A stretch of DNA of 64,000 nt from Bacteroidales bacterium (GTDB taxonomy: Bacteria > Bacteroidota > Bacteroidia > Bacteroidales > F082). Below, piece after piece: positions 33,744 through 43,812 of this stretch. The stretch's first letter is position 1. Every line of letters begins with the position of its first letter. The stretch is taken from NCBI GenBank assembly GCA_019454985.1, contig JACFNF010000011.1:1-64000 (forward strand), written 5' to 3'. The position numbers were made by a program, and so were the translations under genes. The notes under the pieces are model-generated. The model had not been told where the DNA came from. It did no database searches and worked only from the letters and a program-made list of their open reading frames with translations.

Positions 33744-36245
33744 TTATTGAGGATCAACATCTATTTGAATTTTGATGGATTTATATTGTTCTGAGCTTTG
33801 AAGCCTTACTACACACCGGCTAATGAATTCTTTAAGCGGAATGGAGGATGTAGAGCGCGGAAATTTTAAAATTATCTGCTTGATATACAGTGATTTGATT
33901 CTGGACACAATGGGATACTCAGGGCCGAGGATCTCAAATTGAGTGTTTTCGCGCAACATTTTGGCTAAGTCGTAGGCAGCAACATTGACCGTATGGTTAT
34001 CGCGATGGAACAGTTGTATCTGAATGATACGGTAATAGGGGGGGTAGTTGAACTTTTTACGTTCCGACATTTGCTGAAAAAACAATCCTTCAAAATCGTT
34101 GTTCAGCACATATTTCATGATGGGATGGCCGGGCTGATGGGTTTGGATGACAACTTTTCCCTGACGGTGCTTACGCCCGGCCCGACCGCTTACCTGTGCC
34201 ATAAGCTGAAAACTACGTTCAAAGGCTCTGAAATCGGGATACGATATCATATTGTCGGCGTTAAGGATACCTACAATGCGAACCTTGTCGAAATCAAGAC
34301 CTTTGGTAACCATTTGTGTGCCAACTAAGGCATTGGTACGCCCTGATCCAAAATTTTCGATGATTTGCTGAAATGCATGTTTTGAGCGGGTAGTATCGAG
34401 GTCGAGACGAGCTATTTTGAGTTCCGGAACAATCAGTCCGAGTTCTTCTTCCACTTTTTCAGTGCCAAAACCGTGCATCTTCAACGCTGTGCTGTGGCAT
34501 GACGGACATTGGGCGGGCACAGCCGTTGCATAGCCGCAATAATGGCAGCGAAGCATATTGTTTTTTTTGTGGTAAACGAGGCTAACATCGCAGTGGCGAC
34601 ATTCAGGAACCCAGTTGCACTGTTCGCATTCGAGCCGCAGCGAAAATCCTCTACGGTTTTGAAAAAGAATGACCTGTTCTTTGGCTTTCACAGCTTCGGC
34701 AATATCGTTCAGCAATACCGAGCTGAAATGCGATTTGGCAGTTTTGCGTCGTTTCTCTTCACGCATATTCACCAAAGCGATATCGGGCATCAGTTGCCCG
34801 CCATATCGCTCGGTAAGTTTCACTAAGCCATATTTTCCGTTCTGGGCATTGAAATACGACTCAAACGAAGGTGTTGCCGAGCCTAACAACACTTTGGCTC
34901 CGCTCATCGAAGCCAGCACGATAGCGGCATCGCGGGCCTGATATCTTGGCGAGGGTTCATGCTGTTTGTACGAATAGTCGTGTTCTTCGTCAACGATGAT
35001 CAGACCGAGGTTGCTGTAGGGTAGAAACAGAGCCGAACGTGGCCCCAGAATCACCTGATGCTCGTTGCGGTTGTCCTGCTGCGCATAGTCGAGCACCTTA
35101 TTCCAGACTTCAACCTTCTCGTTGGCATGATAACGCGAATGATAAACACCCACTTTATTGCCAAAATAGGTTCTGAGGCGTTCGATGATCTGGGTGGTGA
35201 GTGCAATCTCGGGTAAAAGGTAAAGCACTTGTTTGCCTTGTTCTAAATAGCTGGCAATCAGCTTCATGTAAATTTCAGTTTTACCACTCGAGGTGACGCC
35301 GTGCAACAGGGTGACGTCTTTTTCGACAAAATGTTGTTGAATCTCATCCAGAGCTGTTTGCTGGGCGGATGTTAAAATCACCGACTGAAGGTCTTTAATA
35401 GCATGATACTCGCCTAAGCGGCTTACGACACGTGTCGAAGGGAGGAAAACCTGTTTTTCGGTCAGCGCCTTGAACTGGGTGGCGGTAGCCTGCGCTCCTT
35501 CGAGCAACACATTCACCGGAACGGGCGTGGCCGGTTTTGCCGGGAATCCCGTTTCCCTGAGGTAAACCATCAGTATTTCAAGCTGCTTGAAGGCCCGGCG
35601 GGCGAGCTGATCCATCAACTCACGCAGATTGTCGCCCTCGGATAAGGTGGGATGCAGCATGGCAACGCGCTCGGTTTTTTCGCGAAATTTCTCTTGCAGC
35701 TCTTCTTCCATCACGATGATTTTTTTCTCTATCATCGTTTTGAGCAAGGGCATCACCTTTTGAAACCCAACGATTGACGACACTTCGGCGATGCTGAGTT
35801 TGGGCTGGATACTCAGCGCCTCGGTGATAAGAAACTCATTGTCTGTAAGATTAATCTGATCTGGGATATAGTCGGGTGACAGGGTAATATTTGATTCACT
35901 GTTCAGCTTGAGCGCACTTGGCAAAGCAGCAGCCATCACCTCGCCCGGAAAACTCATGTAATATTGGCCAATCCATTCCCAAAACCTGAGTTGTAGCGGA
36001 TTTACAATCGGCTTTTCATCTAAAAAACCTATGAGATACTTGGGCTCATGATTTCTTGGAAGCTCTTCGTGTATCTTCACCACAAGGCCGGCATAAACCT
36101 TCTTCTTCCCAAATTGCACAATCGCCCGTTTGCCGGCTTCAACCTGATGCTGAAGGGCATGGGGAACACGATAGGTGAAAGTTCCCGGCACAGGCACCGG
36201 AACAATCACATCGGCAAAAAAGGTTTTTCTCTCAGTTTGCTCCAT
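33744..36245 (-). CDS. priA: Primosomal protein N' (replication restart helicase PriA)
   Basis: 833 residues, normal for Bacteroidetes PriA. The N-terminal DNA-binding domain (VPVPVPGTFTYRVP) is followed by the helicase core with Walker A GVTSSGKTE, Walker B as VDEEHD and motif FQNRRGFS. The zinc-binding insert carries Cys pairs (CEQCNWVPECRHC, CHYCG, CPSCHS), then GTQMVTKGLDF and QVSGRAGR. PriA reloads the replisome at stalled forks. It follows the T9SS plug gene on the same strand but has a -7 box of its own. Confidence 0.96.
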   Translation of the reverse strand: MEQTERKTFFADVIVPVPVPGTFTYRVPHALQHQVEAGKRAIVQFGKKKVYAGLVVKIHEELPRNHEPKYLIGFLDEKPIVNPLQLRFWEWIGQYYMSFPGEVMAAALPSALKLNSESNITLSPDYIPDQINLTDNEFLITEALSIQPKLSIAEVSSIVGFQKVMPLLKTMIEKKIIVMEEELQEKFREKTERVAMLHPTLSEGDNLRELMDQLARRAFKQLEILMVYLRETGFPAKPATPVPVNVLLEGAQATATQFKALTEKQVFLPSTRVVSRLGEYHAIKDLQSVILTSAQQTALDEIQQHFVEKDVTLLHGVTSSGKTEIYMKLIASYLEQGKQVLYLLPEIALTTQIIERLRTYFGNKVGVYHSRYHANEKVEVWNKVLDYAQQDNRNEHQVILGPRSALFLPYSNLGLIIVDEEHDYSYKQHEPSPRYQARDAAIVLASMSGAKVLLGSATPSFESYFNAQNGKYGLVKLTERYGGQLMPDIALVNMREEKRRKTAKSHFSSVLLNDIAEAVKAKEQVILFQNRRGFSLRLECEQCNWVPECRHCDVSLVYHKKNNMLRCHYCGYATAVPAQCPSCHSTALKMHGFGTEKVEEELGLIVPELKIARLDLDTTRSKHAFQQIIENFGSGRTNALVGTQMVTKGLDFDKVRIVGILNADNMISYPDFRAFERSFQLMAQVSGRAGRKHRQGKVVIQTHQPGHPIMKYVLNNDFEGLFFQQMSERKKFNYPPYYRIIQIQLFHRDNHTVNVAAYDLAKMLRENTQFEILGPEYPIVSRIKSLYIKQIILKFPRSTSSIPLKEFISRCVVRLQSSEQYKSIKIQIDVDPQ

Positions 36246-36258
36246 GATTATTGAGCCA

Positions 36259-36266
36259 CAAAAATA
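36259..36266 (-). promoter_or_regulatory. -7 box of priA
   Basis: TATTTTTG on the minus strand, 13 bp before the ATG; no -33 TTTG at normal spacing. The expected leader is very short. Confidence 0.35.
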
Positions 36267-36351
36267 CTGTTTTCGAATGCGGAAGGAATCAGAACAATTG
36301 ACCGTAAACTTGGCGGTAAGGTTTGTTAAGAAAACGGTAAACTAAAGTTGT

Positions 36352-37656
36352 TTAATGTGCTGCAATCAATGCGGTACCTACAAGCTGGTCGTAGGCTGTA
36401 CCGGGCTTACGGTAATACAGGCAGAGAAAATATTCGTGCTGTGTTTCCCAGTGCGAGCCTTCCACAAGCGCTGTTTCCACCTTATCAGAACCTTTCTCTT
36501 TGATCCCGTATTGATAATTATAATAACCCTGTTTCAGGAAAATTGAAGTTTCGTAGCGGCGTTGTTGATAGTTATAACGCATTCGCGAACCGGCATCAAC
36601 CTGCCAGTCGGTCAGCGCACCAATCAGATGCATCTCTTCCCCAGCAAGAGGCGCCTCCCAAGCCAAAGAAAAATCAACCCAGGCATAGTCGCCTTCGATA
36701 TCGGTATCCTGATCGGACCGGGCCTTGATGAACTTACGCCCTTGAAGGTCAATGTCGGAAACATAGCTTTTACGGTCGCGACGCTGATCCTCCCACAAAT
36801 CTACCGTATAGTAATCGTTGCCTTCGGTGATGCGGCTGATGTGTTCAGATTGATATTTGAAACTTTTCATATCAAAATTGCGCCATTGATTGCCGGCCTC
36901 GAAAAGGGTTTCGTTGTAATATTCGTAAACAAGCTTGTTCGGATAAGTTTGACTGGGGGCGATCCCGATCACCATATTGTCCGTGCGACCATCCTGTTTG
37001 ATGTTTAACCGGAAACTATTTGTCGGGATATTCCCCTGAAAACCAGAAACCGATATTTGAACATCAAGCTGTTGGTGGGTCTGATCGTATTCTTTCAGAC
37101 GGTTGTATTGAGGAACAGTAGCCTGAATGGCAAACAAGGGTTCAACCACATGAAACTGACGCGTGAAAAGCACTTTTCCATCTTCGAACCTGTCCTGATA
37201 AACCACGAGGAGATAATTACCCGAAAGTCTTGGCTGCATATATTGGGTAGGAAACACAAGCTCGTGGTGTACATAAGGCGTCAAAGTGTTGAGCGAAAAG
37301 CGGTAATCGTTGATCTGATCTTCGTAATAGCCATCGAGAAATTCGGCAGGTTGAAGCCGGCTCGGCTCCCAGTTGTGGCTGCAATGAATAAAAGTGTAGT
37401 TGTAAATCAGGGCTTCATCGCCTAAAATATCAAACGACACTTTCAGGCCGTCGAGCTTACCTAAAAACATGACCGGCCGCCCCAATGAATCGTCGGTTGG
37501 ATTAAGTAACACCGTCTGTACACGGTCAGAATAGCTTTTGTCCCGATATTCAATGCCTGCCTGAAGTTGTGCAAAAGGTATGCTGACAAGGAAAAGAAGT
37601 GAAAGAACCGAAGCCCTGATACTGAGATTGTAAAAGTTCATGAAATTTGTTTTCAA
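36352..37656 (-). CDS. Type IX secretion system plug protein (DUF5103 family)
   Basis: 434 residues with a signal peptide (about 1-33). The protein is all-beta, with GIEYRDKSYSDRVQTVLLNP at the start of the mature part, CSHNWEPSRLQPAEFLDGY, and a C-terminal immunoglobulin/CBM48-like segment (LIGALTDWQ, SIFLKQGYYNYQYG). These features match the DUF5103 family, whose member was identified as the Plug that closes the periplasmic side of the SprA translocon. This fits with the T9SS-type tails on the two proteins at the left end of the window. ATG at 37641 is an alternative start. Confidence 0.82.
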   Translation of the reverse strand: MKTNFMNFYNLSIRASVLSLLFLVSIPFAQLQAGIEYRDKSYSDRVQTVLLNPTDDSLGRPVMFLGKLDGLKVSFDILGDEALIYNYTFIHCSHNWEPSRLQPAEFLDGYYEDQINDYRFSLNTLTPYVHHELVFPTQYMQPRLSGNYLLVVYQDRFEDGKVLFTRQFHVVEPLFAIQATVPQYNRLKEYDQTHQQLDVQISVSGFQGNIPTNSFRLNIKQDGRTDNMVIGIAPSQTYPNKLVYEYYNETLFEAGNQWRNFDMKSFKYQSEHISRITEGNDYYTVDLWEDQRRDRKSYVSDIDLQGRKFIKARSDQDTDIEGDYAWVDFSLAWEAPLAGEEMHLIGALTDWQVDAGSRMRYNYQQRRYETSIFLKQGYYNYQYGIKEKGSDKVETALVEGSHWETQHEYFLCLYYRKPGTAYDQLVGTALIAAH

Positions 37657-37662
37657 TTACGG

Positions 37663-37670
37663 CAAAAATA
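37663..37670 (-). promoter_or_regulatory. -7 box of the T9SS plug gene
   Basis: TATTTTTG on the minus strand just upstream of the ATG. The leader would be almost absent if the start is at 37656, which favours the internal ATG at 37641. Confidence 0.35.
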
Positions 37671-37778
37671 GCAAAATCTCATGTAAAAATAACGGTAAAA
37701 GCAGGAAGAATCGTATCGGAAAAACAAATTGTGCGCATTTATAAAGTTAATTGGTACGCGATGACTTTTTTGTACAAA

Positions 37779-37813
37779 CTTGTTCGGTATCACAAACTTA
37801 TTTTGTTTCTTTG
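37779..37813 (+). promoter_or_regulatory. Probable promoter of the nqr operon
   Basis: -7-like TTTCTTTG (7 of 8 match to TAnnTTTG) at 37806-37813 with CTTG 23 bp upstream at 37779-37782. The ATG lies 30 nt downstream. Confidence 0.4.
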
Positions 37814-37843
37814 CATCATATAAAAAAATAGATTAAGGTAGAT

Positions 37844-39193
37844 ATGTCAAATGTTATCAGAATTAAAAAAGGCCTGAATATCAATTTGGTAGGAGAGGCT
37901 GAAAAAACCATCAAGGAACTTTCGACAGATCAATTTGCCATTAAACCGACCGATTTTATTGGTGTTTTCCCCCGTCTTTTGGTGAAGGAGGGCGACGAAT
38001 TGAAAGTTGGAAGCCCGATTTTTGCCGATAAACAGCGCAGCGAGCTTCTTTTTACCTCGCCGGTTAGCGGCAGGGTAACCGAAGTGCGTCGGGGAGCCAA
38101 ACGGGTTTTGCTTGAAATTCGTATCGAATCCGATGGCAAAGGCGAAGCTCTTGACTTTGGTGCAGCCGACCCGCTGAAACTCGATCGGGAAGCTATCATT
38201 GCTAAGATGCTTCAAAGCGGGGTATGGCCGGTCGTAAGGCAGCGTCCTTATAGCGTGATCGCCAAGCCAACCGATAAGCCAAAGGCTATTTTTATCTCCA
38301 CTTTCGACACTTCGCCACTTGCGCCGGATAACGACCTGATTGTTCACGGACACGACAAAGCTTTCCAGACAGGTCTCGATGCTTTGAGCCGTCTGACTGA
38401 CGGAAAAGTTCACCTGAATATTGATGCCAATGCCACCGAATCAAAGGTGTTTACAGGCTCGAAAAATGTTCAGATCAACCGTTTTGCCGGCCCGCACCCA
38501 ACAGGAAATGTTGGTGTTCAGATCAGCCGCCTCGATCCCATCAATAAAGGAGAAGTTGTTTGGTATGTCGGGCCACAGGAAGTGCTCTCGATCGGGCAAT
38601 TATTCCTCACTGGAAAATACGATGCTACGCGCATCATTGCCCTCACCGGTTCCGAAGTGCTTTATCCGGCTTATTATAAAACATTCACCGGAGCAAAACT
38701 CAATAGTTTTGTTGCCAAAAATACCTCCGAAGCTCCAAAACGGTTCATCAGTGGCAATGTGCTCACCGGAACCAGAATTGAGGCCGATGGCTATGTCAGT
38801 TTCTATCATCACCAGATCACTGTTATCAAAGAAGGAAATTATCACGAGTTCTTAGGGTGGGCTTTACCCGGGTTTGGTAAATTCAGCATCAGCAGAACAT
38901 TCCCCTCTTTCCTCTTTAAAAATCGGAAATATCGCCTCGATACCAACCTCCATGGGGGCCATCGGGCAATGGTGATGACCGGTCAATATGAGAAAGTGTT
39001 TCCGTTTGATATTTACCCCATGCAATTGATTAAGGCCATTATCACTGAGAATATTGACCTGATGGAGCAGCTTGGGATTTATGAGGTTGACGATGAAGAC
39101 TTTGCGTTGTGCGAAGTGATTGATACTTCCAAGACCAACATCCAGGAAATTGTACGTCAGGGATTGGATATGTTGCGTAAGGAGATGAGTTAA
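37844..39193 (+). CDS. nqrA: Na+-translocating NADH:quinone reductase subunit A
   Basis: 449 residues. It begins IRIKKGLNINLVGEAE and contains the barrel-sandwich/SLBB-like regions of NqrA (SPVSGRVTEVRRGAKR, RPYSVIAKPTDKPKAIFIS, LGWALPGFGKFSISRT, GQYEKVFPFDIYPM). NqrA is the peripheral, quinone-interacting subunit of the Na+-NQR complex and has no cofactor of its own. First gene of a six-gene operon in the canonical order A-F, with gaps of 12-34 bp. Confidence 0.97.
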   Translation: MSNVIRIKKGLNINLVGEAEKTIKELSTDQFAIKPTDFIGVFPRLLVKEGDELKVGSPIFADKQRSELLFTSPVSGRVTEVRRGAKRVLLEIRIESDGKGEALDFGAADPLKLDREAIIAKMLQSGVWPVVRQRPYSVIAKPTDKPKAIFISTFDTSPLAPDNDLIVHGHDKAFQTGLDALSRLTDGKVHLNIDANATESKVFTGSKNVQINRFAGPHPTGNVGVQISRLDPINKGEVVWYVGPQEVLSIGQLFLTGKYDATRIIALTGSEVLYPAYYKTFTGAKLNSFVAKNTSEAPKRFISGNVLTGTRIEADGYVSFYHHQITVIKEGNYHEFLGWALPGFGKFSISRTFPSFLFKNRKYRLDTNLHGGHRAMVMTGQYEKVFPFDIYPMQLIKAIITENIDLMEQLGIYEVDDEDFALCEVIDTSKTNIQEIVRQGLDMLRKEMS

Positions 39194-39221
39194 GTAAAAA
39201 GAAAATCAATACATTATACCA

Positions 39222-40373
39222 ATGAAATTCTTAAGGGATTTTTTAGATAAACAAAAACCACAGTTTCAGAAAGGTGGAAAGTTTGAGAAGTTTCATTCCA
39301 CCTTCGATGCATTTGAAACCTTTTTGTTTGTTCCTGACACAACCACCCAGAGTGGTGCCCATATTCGCGATGCGATTGACCTGAAACGGACCATGTCGGT
39401 AGTCATTGTGGCTTTGATACCTGCATTGCTTTTTGGTATTTGGAACACCGGTTATCAACATTTTCTTTCACAGGGGCAGCATCCCGGATTTTGGCCCATC
39501 ATCGGTTACGGTCTGCTAAAAGTGTTGCCCATTATCGTGGTTTCGTATGTGTTTGGTTTGGGCGCCGAGTTTGTTTTTGCCCAGATTCGCGGCCACGAAG
39601 TGAATGAAGGTTACCTCGTTTCGGGGATGTTGATCCCGTTGGTGATGCCTGCCGATATCCCGTTGTGGATGGTGGCCATTGCCAGCCTCTTTGCCGTTAT
39701 CATCGGTAAGGAGACTTTTGGCGGTACGGGGATGAACGTGTTTAACCCGGCATTATTGGCACGAGCCTTTATCTTTTTTGCCTACCCTGCCAAAATTACC
39801 GGCGATACCGTTTGGATTGGCGGACTCTCTAAAGGGGCAGTAGATGGTTTTTCAGGTGCAACCCCACTGAGCTACGCTGCCAACGGCCTTGTAGAGAAAC
39901 TGCCTTCGCTCACCGATTTGTTTTATGGTTTTATTCCCGGCTCCATCGGCGAAACCTCAAAATTAGCTATCCTTATTGGCGCAGTGATCCTTATCGCCAC
40001 CGGCATCGGGAGCTGGCGTATTATGCTTTCGGGACTTATTGGAGGGATTACGATGACGCTGATATTTAACGCGTTTGCAGCCAATGTTTATATGACCATT
40101 GACCCGTTGACCCAACTGATGATGGGAAGCTTCCTTTTTGGATTGGTCTTTATGGCCACCGACCCTGTGACTGCGGCTCAAACAACTACCGGAAAATATA
40201 TTTATGGCTTCTTAGTTGGGATGCTGGCGATCATGATCAGGGTATTTAACCCTGCTTACCCCGAAGGGACCATGCTGGCCATTCTTTTGATGAATGCGCT
40301 GGCTCCGCTTATTGACCATTACGTTGTGGAAGCCAACATCAAAAAACGCATGAAAAGGGCTGTAGCAAAGTAG
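39222..40373 (+). CDS. nqrB: Na+-translocating NADH:quinone reductase subunit B
   Basis: 383 residues, about ten membrane helices. The covalent FMN site is visible as SGATPL with Thr214. NqrB carries FMN and riboflavin and forms the main Na+ and quinone pathway of the complex. The FMN is attached by ApbE, which is encoded just downstream of the operon. Confidence 0.97.
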   Translation: MKFLRDFLDKQKPQFQKGGKFEKFHSTFDAFETFLFVPDTTTQSGAHIRDAIDLKRTMSVVIVALIPALLFGIWNTGYQHFLSQGQHPGFWPIIGYGLLKVLPIIVVSYVFGLGAEFVFAQIRGHEVNEGYLVSGMLIPLVMPADIPLWMVAIASLFAVIIGKETFGGTGMNVFNPALLARAFIFFAYPAKITGDTVWIGGLSKGAVDGFSGATPLSYAANGLVEKLPSLTDLFYGFIPGSIGETSKLAILIGAVILIATGIGSWRIMLSGLIGGITMTLIFNAFAANVYMTIDPLTQLMMGSFLFGLVFMATDPVTAAQTTTGKYIYGFLVGMLAIMIRVFNPAYPEGTMLAILLMNALAPLIDHYVVEANIKKRMKRAVAK

Positions 40374-40395
40374 AATCCTAAAAAAAGAATGAACA

Positions 40396-41115
40396 ATGGA
40401 ACACAGTAACAAATATATTTTCATCTACTCGGTGATTCTGGTCGTGGTGGTGGCCATCTCGCTTACCGTCGTGGCTGTTCAGCTTAAGCCTGCACAGGAA
40501 GACAATATCCGGATTGAAAAAATGCAAAACATTTTGGCTTCGGTCAATGTCTCAACGGCAGATGTTGCCAAAAAACAGGTGATTGACCTCTACAATAAGT
40601 ACATCACCAATTCACAGGCGGTAAATACCAAAGGTGAAGTGGTGGAAACTGACCCGGCCAAGGTTTTTGCCATTGATATGGCTTCGGAAATTAAAAAACC
40701 ATTAGAGAATCAGATGCTTCCAATCTTCACGGCTTCGCTGGATGATGGTGAAACAGCCTATGTTTTTCCTTTGAGAGGAAAGGGGTTGTGGGGCCCTGTT
40801 TGGGGCTATCTTTCCTTGAAAACCGACTATAACACTATTGTTGGTGCAACTTTCGACCATAAGGGAGAAACTCCCGGCTTGGGCGCTGAGATTAATCAAG
40901 AATGGTTTAGTTCTGAGTTTAGAGGAAAAACCATCAACGACAACAACGGCAATTTCACCTCCATCAAAATTATTAAAGGCGGAGCCAAACCCGATGACCC
41001 GCATGGAGTGGATGCCATCTCGGGCGGCACAATTACAAGCCACGGTGTCGAAAAGATGATTTACGATAACCTTGAAAGTTATCAGGAGTATTTCAAAAAA
41101 GTGAAGAATCAATAA
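40396..41115 (+). CDS. nqrC: Na+-translocating NADH:quinone reductase subunit C
   Basis: 239 residues with one N-terminal membrane helix (about 8-28) and a periplasmic FMN-binding domain. The flavinylation motif reads ISGGTITSHG (209-216), with Gly where most homologues have Ala (SGAT). Other family features are LRGKGLWGPVWGYLSL and GETPGLGAEI. It relays electrons between the NqrD/E iron site and NqrB. Confidence 0.96.
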   Translation: MEHSNKYIFIYSVILVVVVAISLTVVAVQLKPAQEDNIRIEKMQNILASVNVSTADVAKKQVIDLYNKYITNSQAVNTKGEVVETDPAKVFAIDMASEIKKPLENQMLPIFTASLDDGETAYVFPLRGKGLWGPVWGYLSLKTDYNTIVGATFDHKGETPGLGAEINQEWFSSEFRGKTINDNNGNFTSIKIIKGGAKPDDPHGVDAISGGTITSHGVEKMIYDNLESYQEYFKKVKNQ

Positions 41116-41127
41116 TATTAGGGAACA

Positions 41128-41787
41128 ATGAGCGATACAAAAACAAAGGCTGAAAAAGAACCAATGTTCTCGCCTAAAATATTGAAATTACTGAAAAGCC
41201 CGTTGAATATCGAAAACCCGATAACCGTTCAGGTTTTGGGAATTTGCTCGGCACTGGCTGTAACCGTTCAGATGAAGCCGGCCATTGTCATGGCATTGTC
41301 GGTTACCATCGTTACTGCTTTTTCTAACTTGATTATTTCGGCTTTGCGCAATACTATTCCTGCCCGAATCCGTATCATCGTCCAATTGGTGGTGGTGGCA
41401 GCTTTAGTGATCATCGTTGACCAGGTACTGAAAGCTTATATGTATGATGTGAGTAAGAAACTCTCGGTCTTTGTCGGCCTTATCATCACCAACTGTATCC
41501 TGATGGGACGCCTCGAAGCCTTTGCAATGGGCAATAAGCCCTGGCCCTCGTTTGTTGACGGTATTGGCAACGGGCTTGGTTATGGTCTCATCCTTGTTAC
41601 TGTTGGTTTCTTCCGCGAGTTGCTGGGTTCCGGAAAAATTCTGGGCTTTGCCGTGGTTCCCAAAGCTTTTTACGAGTTTGGATATGCCAATAACGGACTG
41701 ATGATTTTGCCTCCGATGGCTTTGATTACCATTGGCGTGATTATCTGGGTGCAGCGAACCAAATCGCCCGAACTTCAGGAAAAATAA
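41128..41787 (+). CDS. nqrD: Na+-translocating NADH:quinone reductase subunit D
   Basis: 219 residues with about six membrane helices. Conserved half-membrane motifs with cysteines are visible: LGICSALAV (Cys40) and [15 protein letters not shown]. In Na+-NQR the NqrD and NqrE cysteines jointly hold an iron cofactor in the membrane. This protein is homologous to NqrE in inverted topology. Confidence 0.96.
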   Translation: MSDTKTKAEKEPMFSPKILKLLKSPLNIENPITVQVLGICSALAVTVQMKPAIVMALSVTIVTAFSNLIISALRNTIPARIRIIVQLVVVAALVIIVDQVLKAYMYDVSKKLSVFVGLIITNCILMGRLEAFAMGNKPWPSFVDGIGNGLGYGLILVTVGFFRELLGSGKILGFAVVPKAFYEFGYANNGLMILPPMALITIGVIIWVQRTKSPELQEK

Positions 41788-41821
41788 TTCACACCCAAGT
41801 TAAATCCAAAACAAAGAAACA

Positions 41822-42439
41822 ATGGAAAACCTGTTTAATTTATTTGTAAGGAGCATTTTCATAGACAATATGATTTTTGCTTACTTCCTTGGGATGTGCT
41901 CGTTCCTGGCAGTATCAAAAACAGTGAAAACCTCCGTCGGCCTTGGTATTGCCGTGACTTTTGTGTTGATTGTAACGGCCCCCGTCAACTGGTTAGTTGA
42001 TACCTATTTGCTCAAACCCGGTGCTTTGGCCTGGCTTAGCCCCGACTTTGCCGACCTCGACCTGAGCTATCTCAGCTTCATGATTTTTATTGCTGTGATT
42101 GCCGCAATCGTTCAATTAGTCGAAATGGTGGTTGAGAAATTCTCCCCTGCACTCTATAATGCACTGGGTATCTTCCTCCCACTGATTGCAGTAAACTGTG
42201 CCATCCTTGGGGTTGCTCTTTTTGTGCAGGAACGCGACTATCATACCATTTCCGAAGTTACGGTTTATGCTGCCGGCTCCGGTATCGGTTGGTTTCTGGC
42301 CATCGCCTCGCTGGCTGCCATCCGCGAAAAAATTACCTATTCCAATGTTCCCAAACCTTTGCGTGGCCTTGGTATCTCGTTTATCCTTACCGGATTGATG
42401 GCAATTGCTTTTATGAGCTTCATGGGAATTAAAATCTAA
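41822..42439 (+). CDS. nqrE: Na+-translocating NADH:quinone reductase subunit E
   Basis: 205 residues with six membrane helices. The cysteine motifs [10 protein letters not shown] (Cys26) and [10 protein letters not shown] match the iron-binding positions of NqrE. It pairs with NqrD. The gap before nqrE (34 bp) is the longest in the operon but holds no promoter match. Confidence 0.96.
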   Translation: MENLFNLFVRSIFIDNMIFAYFLGMCSFLAVSKTVKTSVGLGIAVTFVLIVTAPVNWLVDTYLLKPGALAWLSPDFADLDLSYLSFMIFIAVIAAIVQLVEMVVEKFSPALYNALGIFLPLIAVNCAILGVALFVQERDYHTISEVTVYAAGSGIGWFLAIASLAAIREKITYSNVPKPLRGLGISFILTGLMAIAFMSFMGIKI

Positions 42440-42460
42440 CATAGCTAAAAAATCATAAAC

Positions 42461-43729
42461 ATGTCAACAATGTTGTTTTTAGGAACCCTGTCAGGACCAC
42501 TGTTGGTGGGTACAATTGTTTTTTTGGTGATTGTCGTTCTTTTGGTGACCATGCTGCTTGTTGCCAAGGCGAAGCTGGCACCTTCGGGCCCGGTTAAAAT
42601 CAATATCAATGATGACAAGGATATTACCGTTACAGGCGGTTCGTCACTGTTGTCAACCTTGGCCAACGAAAAAATCTTTCTTCCCTCGGCCTGCGGCGGA
42701 GGCGGGACTTGCGGAATGTGCCGTTGCCAGGTGTTAGATGGTGGCGGATCAATCTTGCAGACGGAAAAAGGCTTTTTCACCCGAAAAGAACAACTCGATA
42801 ACTGGAGGCTCGGCTGCCAGGTGAAGGTGAGAGGCGATATGAAAATTAAAGTGCCTGCCGAAATCTTCGGGATCAAAAAATGGGAATGCGAGGTTGTGTC
42901 GAACCGAAACGTTGCCACCTTCATCAAAGAATTTGTCGTAAAACTTCCCGAAGGAGAAACACTCAATTTCCAATCGGGTGGATACATCCAGATTGATGTG
43001 CCCAAGGTGGAAGTTGACTTCTCCAAAGATATCTTTGTCGAAGAAGAATATCGCGAAGATTGGGACAAGTTTAAGATGTGGGATCTCAAGATGAAAAATA
43101 CCGAAGAACAGTTCAGGGCGTACTCAATGGCCAATCATCCTGCCGAAGGTAACATCGTGATGCTCAATATCCGTATTGCTACACCACCCTGGGATCGAAA
43201 GACCAATTCGTTCATGAATGTCAACCCGGGCGTTTGTTCTTCCTACATCTTCTCGCTCAAACCTGGCGATAAGGTGATGGTATCGGGTCCTTATGGCGAG
43301 TTTCATATTAAGCCTACCAAACGCGAGATGATGTTTATCGGCGGAGGCGCCGGCATGGCTCCAATGCGCTCACATCTCTTCCATCTGTTTCATACCGAAA
43401 AAACCGATCGCAAAACAACCTTCTGGTATGGCGGACGTTCGGTGAGAGAACTGTTCTATATGGACGATTTTCGGGATATTGAAAAGAATTTCCCCAACTT
43501 TAAGTTTAACGTTGCCCTCTCAGAACCTAAACCCGAGGACAACTGGAATGGATATACTGGTTTTATTCATCAGGTGATTCTGGACAACTACCTGAAGAAC
43601 CATCCCGAGCCGGAAGAAATTGAATATTATCTCTGTGGTCCGCCAATGATGAATGCCGCCATTTTTAAGATGCTCGACGAACTTGGCGTGCCTTCAGAAA
43701 TGATCGCCTACGACGATTTTGGAGGATAA
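42461..43729 (+). CDS. nqrF: Na+-translocating NADH:quinone reductase subunit F
   Basis: 422 residues. One N-terminal membrane helix (about 11-35), then a [2Fe-2S] ferredoxin domain with Cys78, Cys84, Cys87 and Cys119 ([14 protein letters not shown]), and a ferredoxin-reductase domain with FAD site [12 protein letters not shown] site GGGAGMAP and CGPPMMNAA. It is the NADH-oxidising entry point of the complex. The operon ends here at an intrinsic terminator. Confidence 0.97.
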   Translation: MSTMLFLGTLSGPLLVGTIVFLVIVVLLVTMLLVAKAKLAPSGPVKININDDKDITVTGGSSLLSTLANEKIFLPSACGGGGTCGMCRCQVLDGGGSILQTEKGFFTRKEQLDNWRLGCQVKVRGDMKIKVPAEIFGIKKWECEVVSNRNVATFIKEFVVKLPEGETLNFQSGGYIQIDVPKVEVDFSKDIFVEEEYREDWDKFKMWDLKMKNTEEQFRAYSMANHPAEGNIVMLNIRIATPPWDRKTNSFMNVNPGVCSSYIFSLKPGDKVMVSGPYGEFHIKPTKREMMFIGGGAGMAPMRSHLFHLFHTEKTDRKTTFWYGGRSVRELFYMDDFRDIEKNFPNFKFNVALSEPKPEDNWNGYTGFIHQVILDNYLKNHPEPEEIEYYLCGPPMMNAAIFKMLDELGVPSEMIAYDDFGG

Positions 43730-43753
43730 AACGAATAACTAATCTTAAAAAAG

Positions 43754-43784
43754 AAAAACGGCCTTCAAGGCCGTTTTTCTTTTT
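43754..43784 (+). terminator. Intrinsic terminator of the nqr operon
   Basis: 10-bp stem (AAAAACGGCC with GGCCGTTTTT), loop TTCAA, then a T-rich tail. The tail runs straight into the -7 box of apbE. Confidence 0.88.
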
Positions 43785-43791
43785 ACTTTTG
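43784..43791 (+). promoter_or_regulatory. -7 box of apbE
   Basis: TACTTTTG, an exact TAnnTTTG match, 21 bp before the ATG and directly after the nqr terminator. No -33 TTTG: that position falls inside the terminator stem. Confidence 0.5.
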
Positions 43792-43812
43792 TCGGTATTC
43801 TATCTTTTCGTC

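Noticed and set aside
36246-36351. Possible terminator between the T9SS plug gene and priA
   Set aside because: The gap has only direct repeats around GTTTACCG and no stem with a T tract.
37847-38413. 188-codon minus-strand ORF
   Set aside because: Antisense to nqrA.
42445-43134. 229-codon minus-strand ORF
   Set aside because: Antisense to nqrF, whose ferredoxin cysteines are unambiguous.
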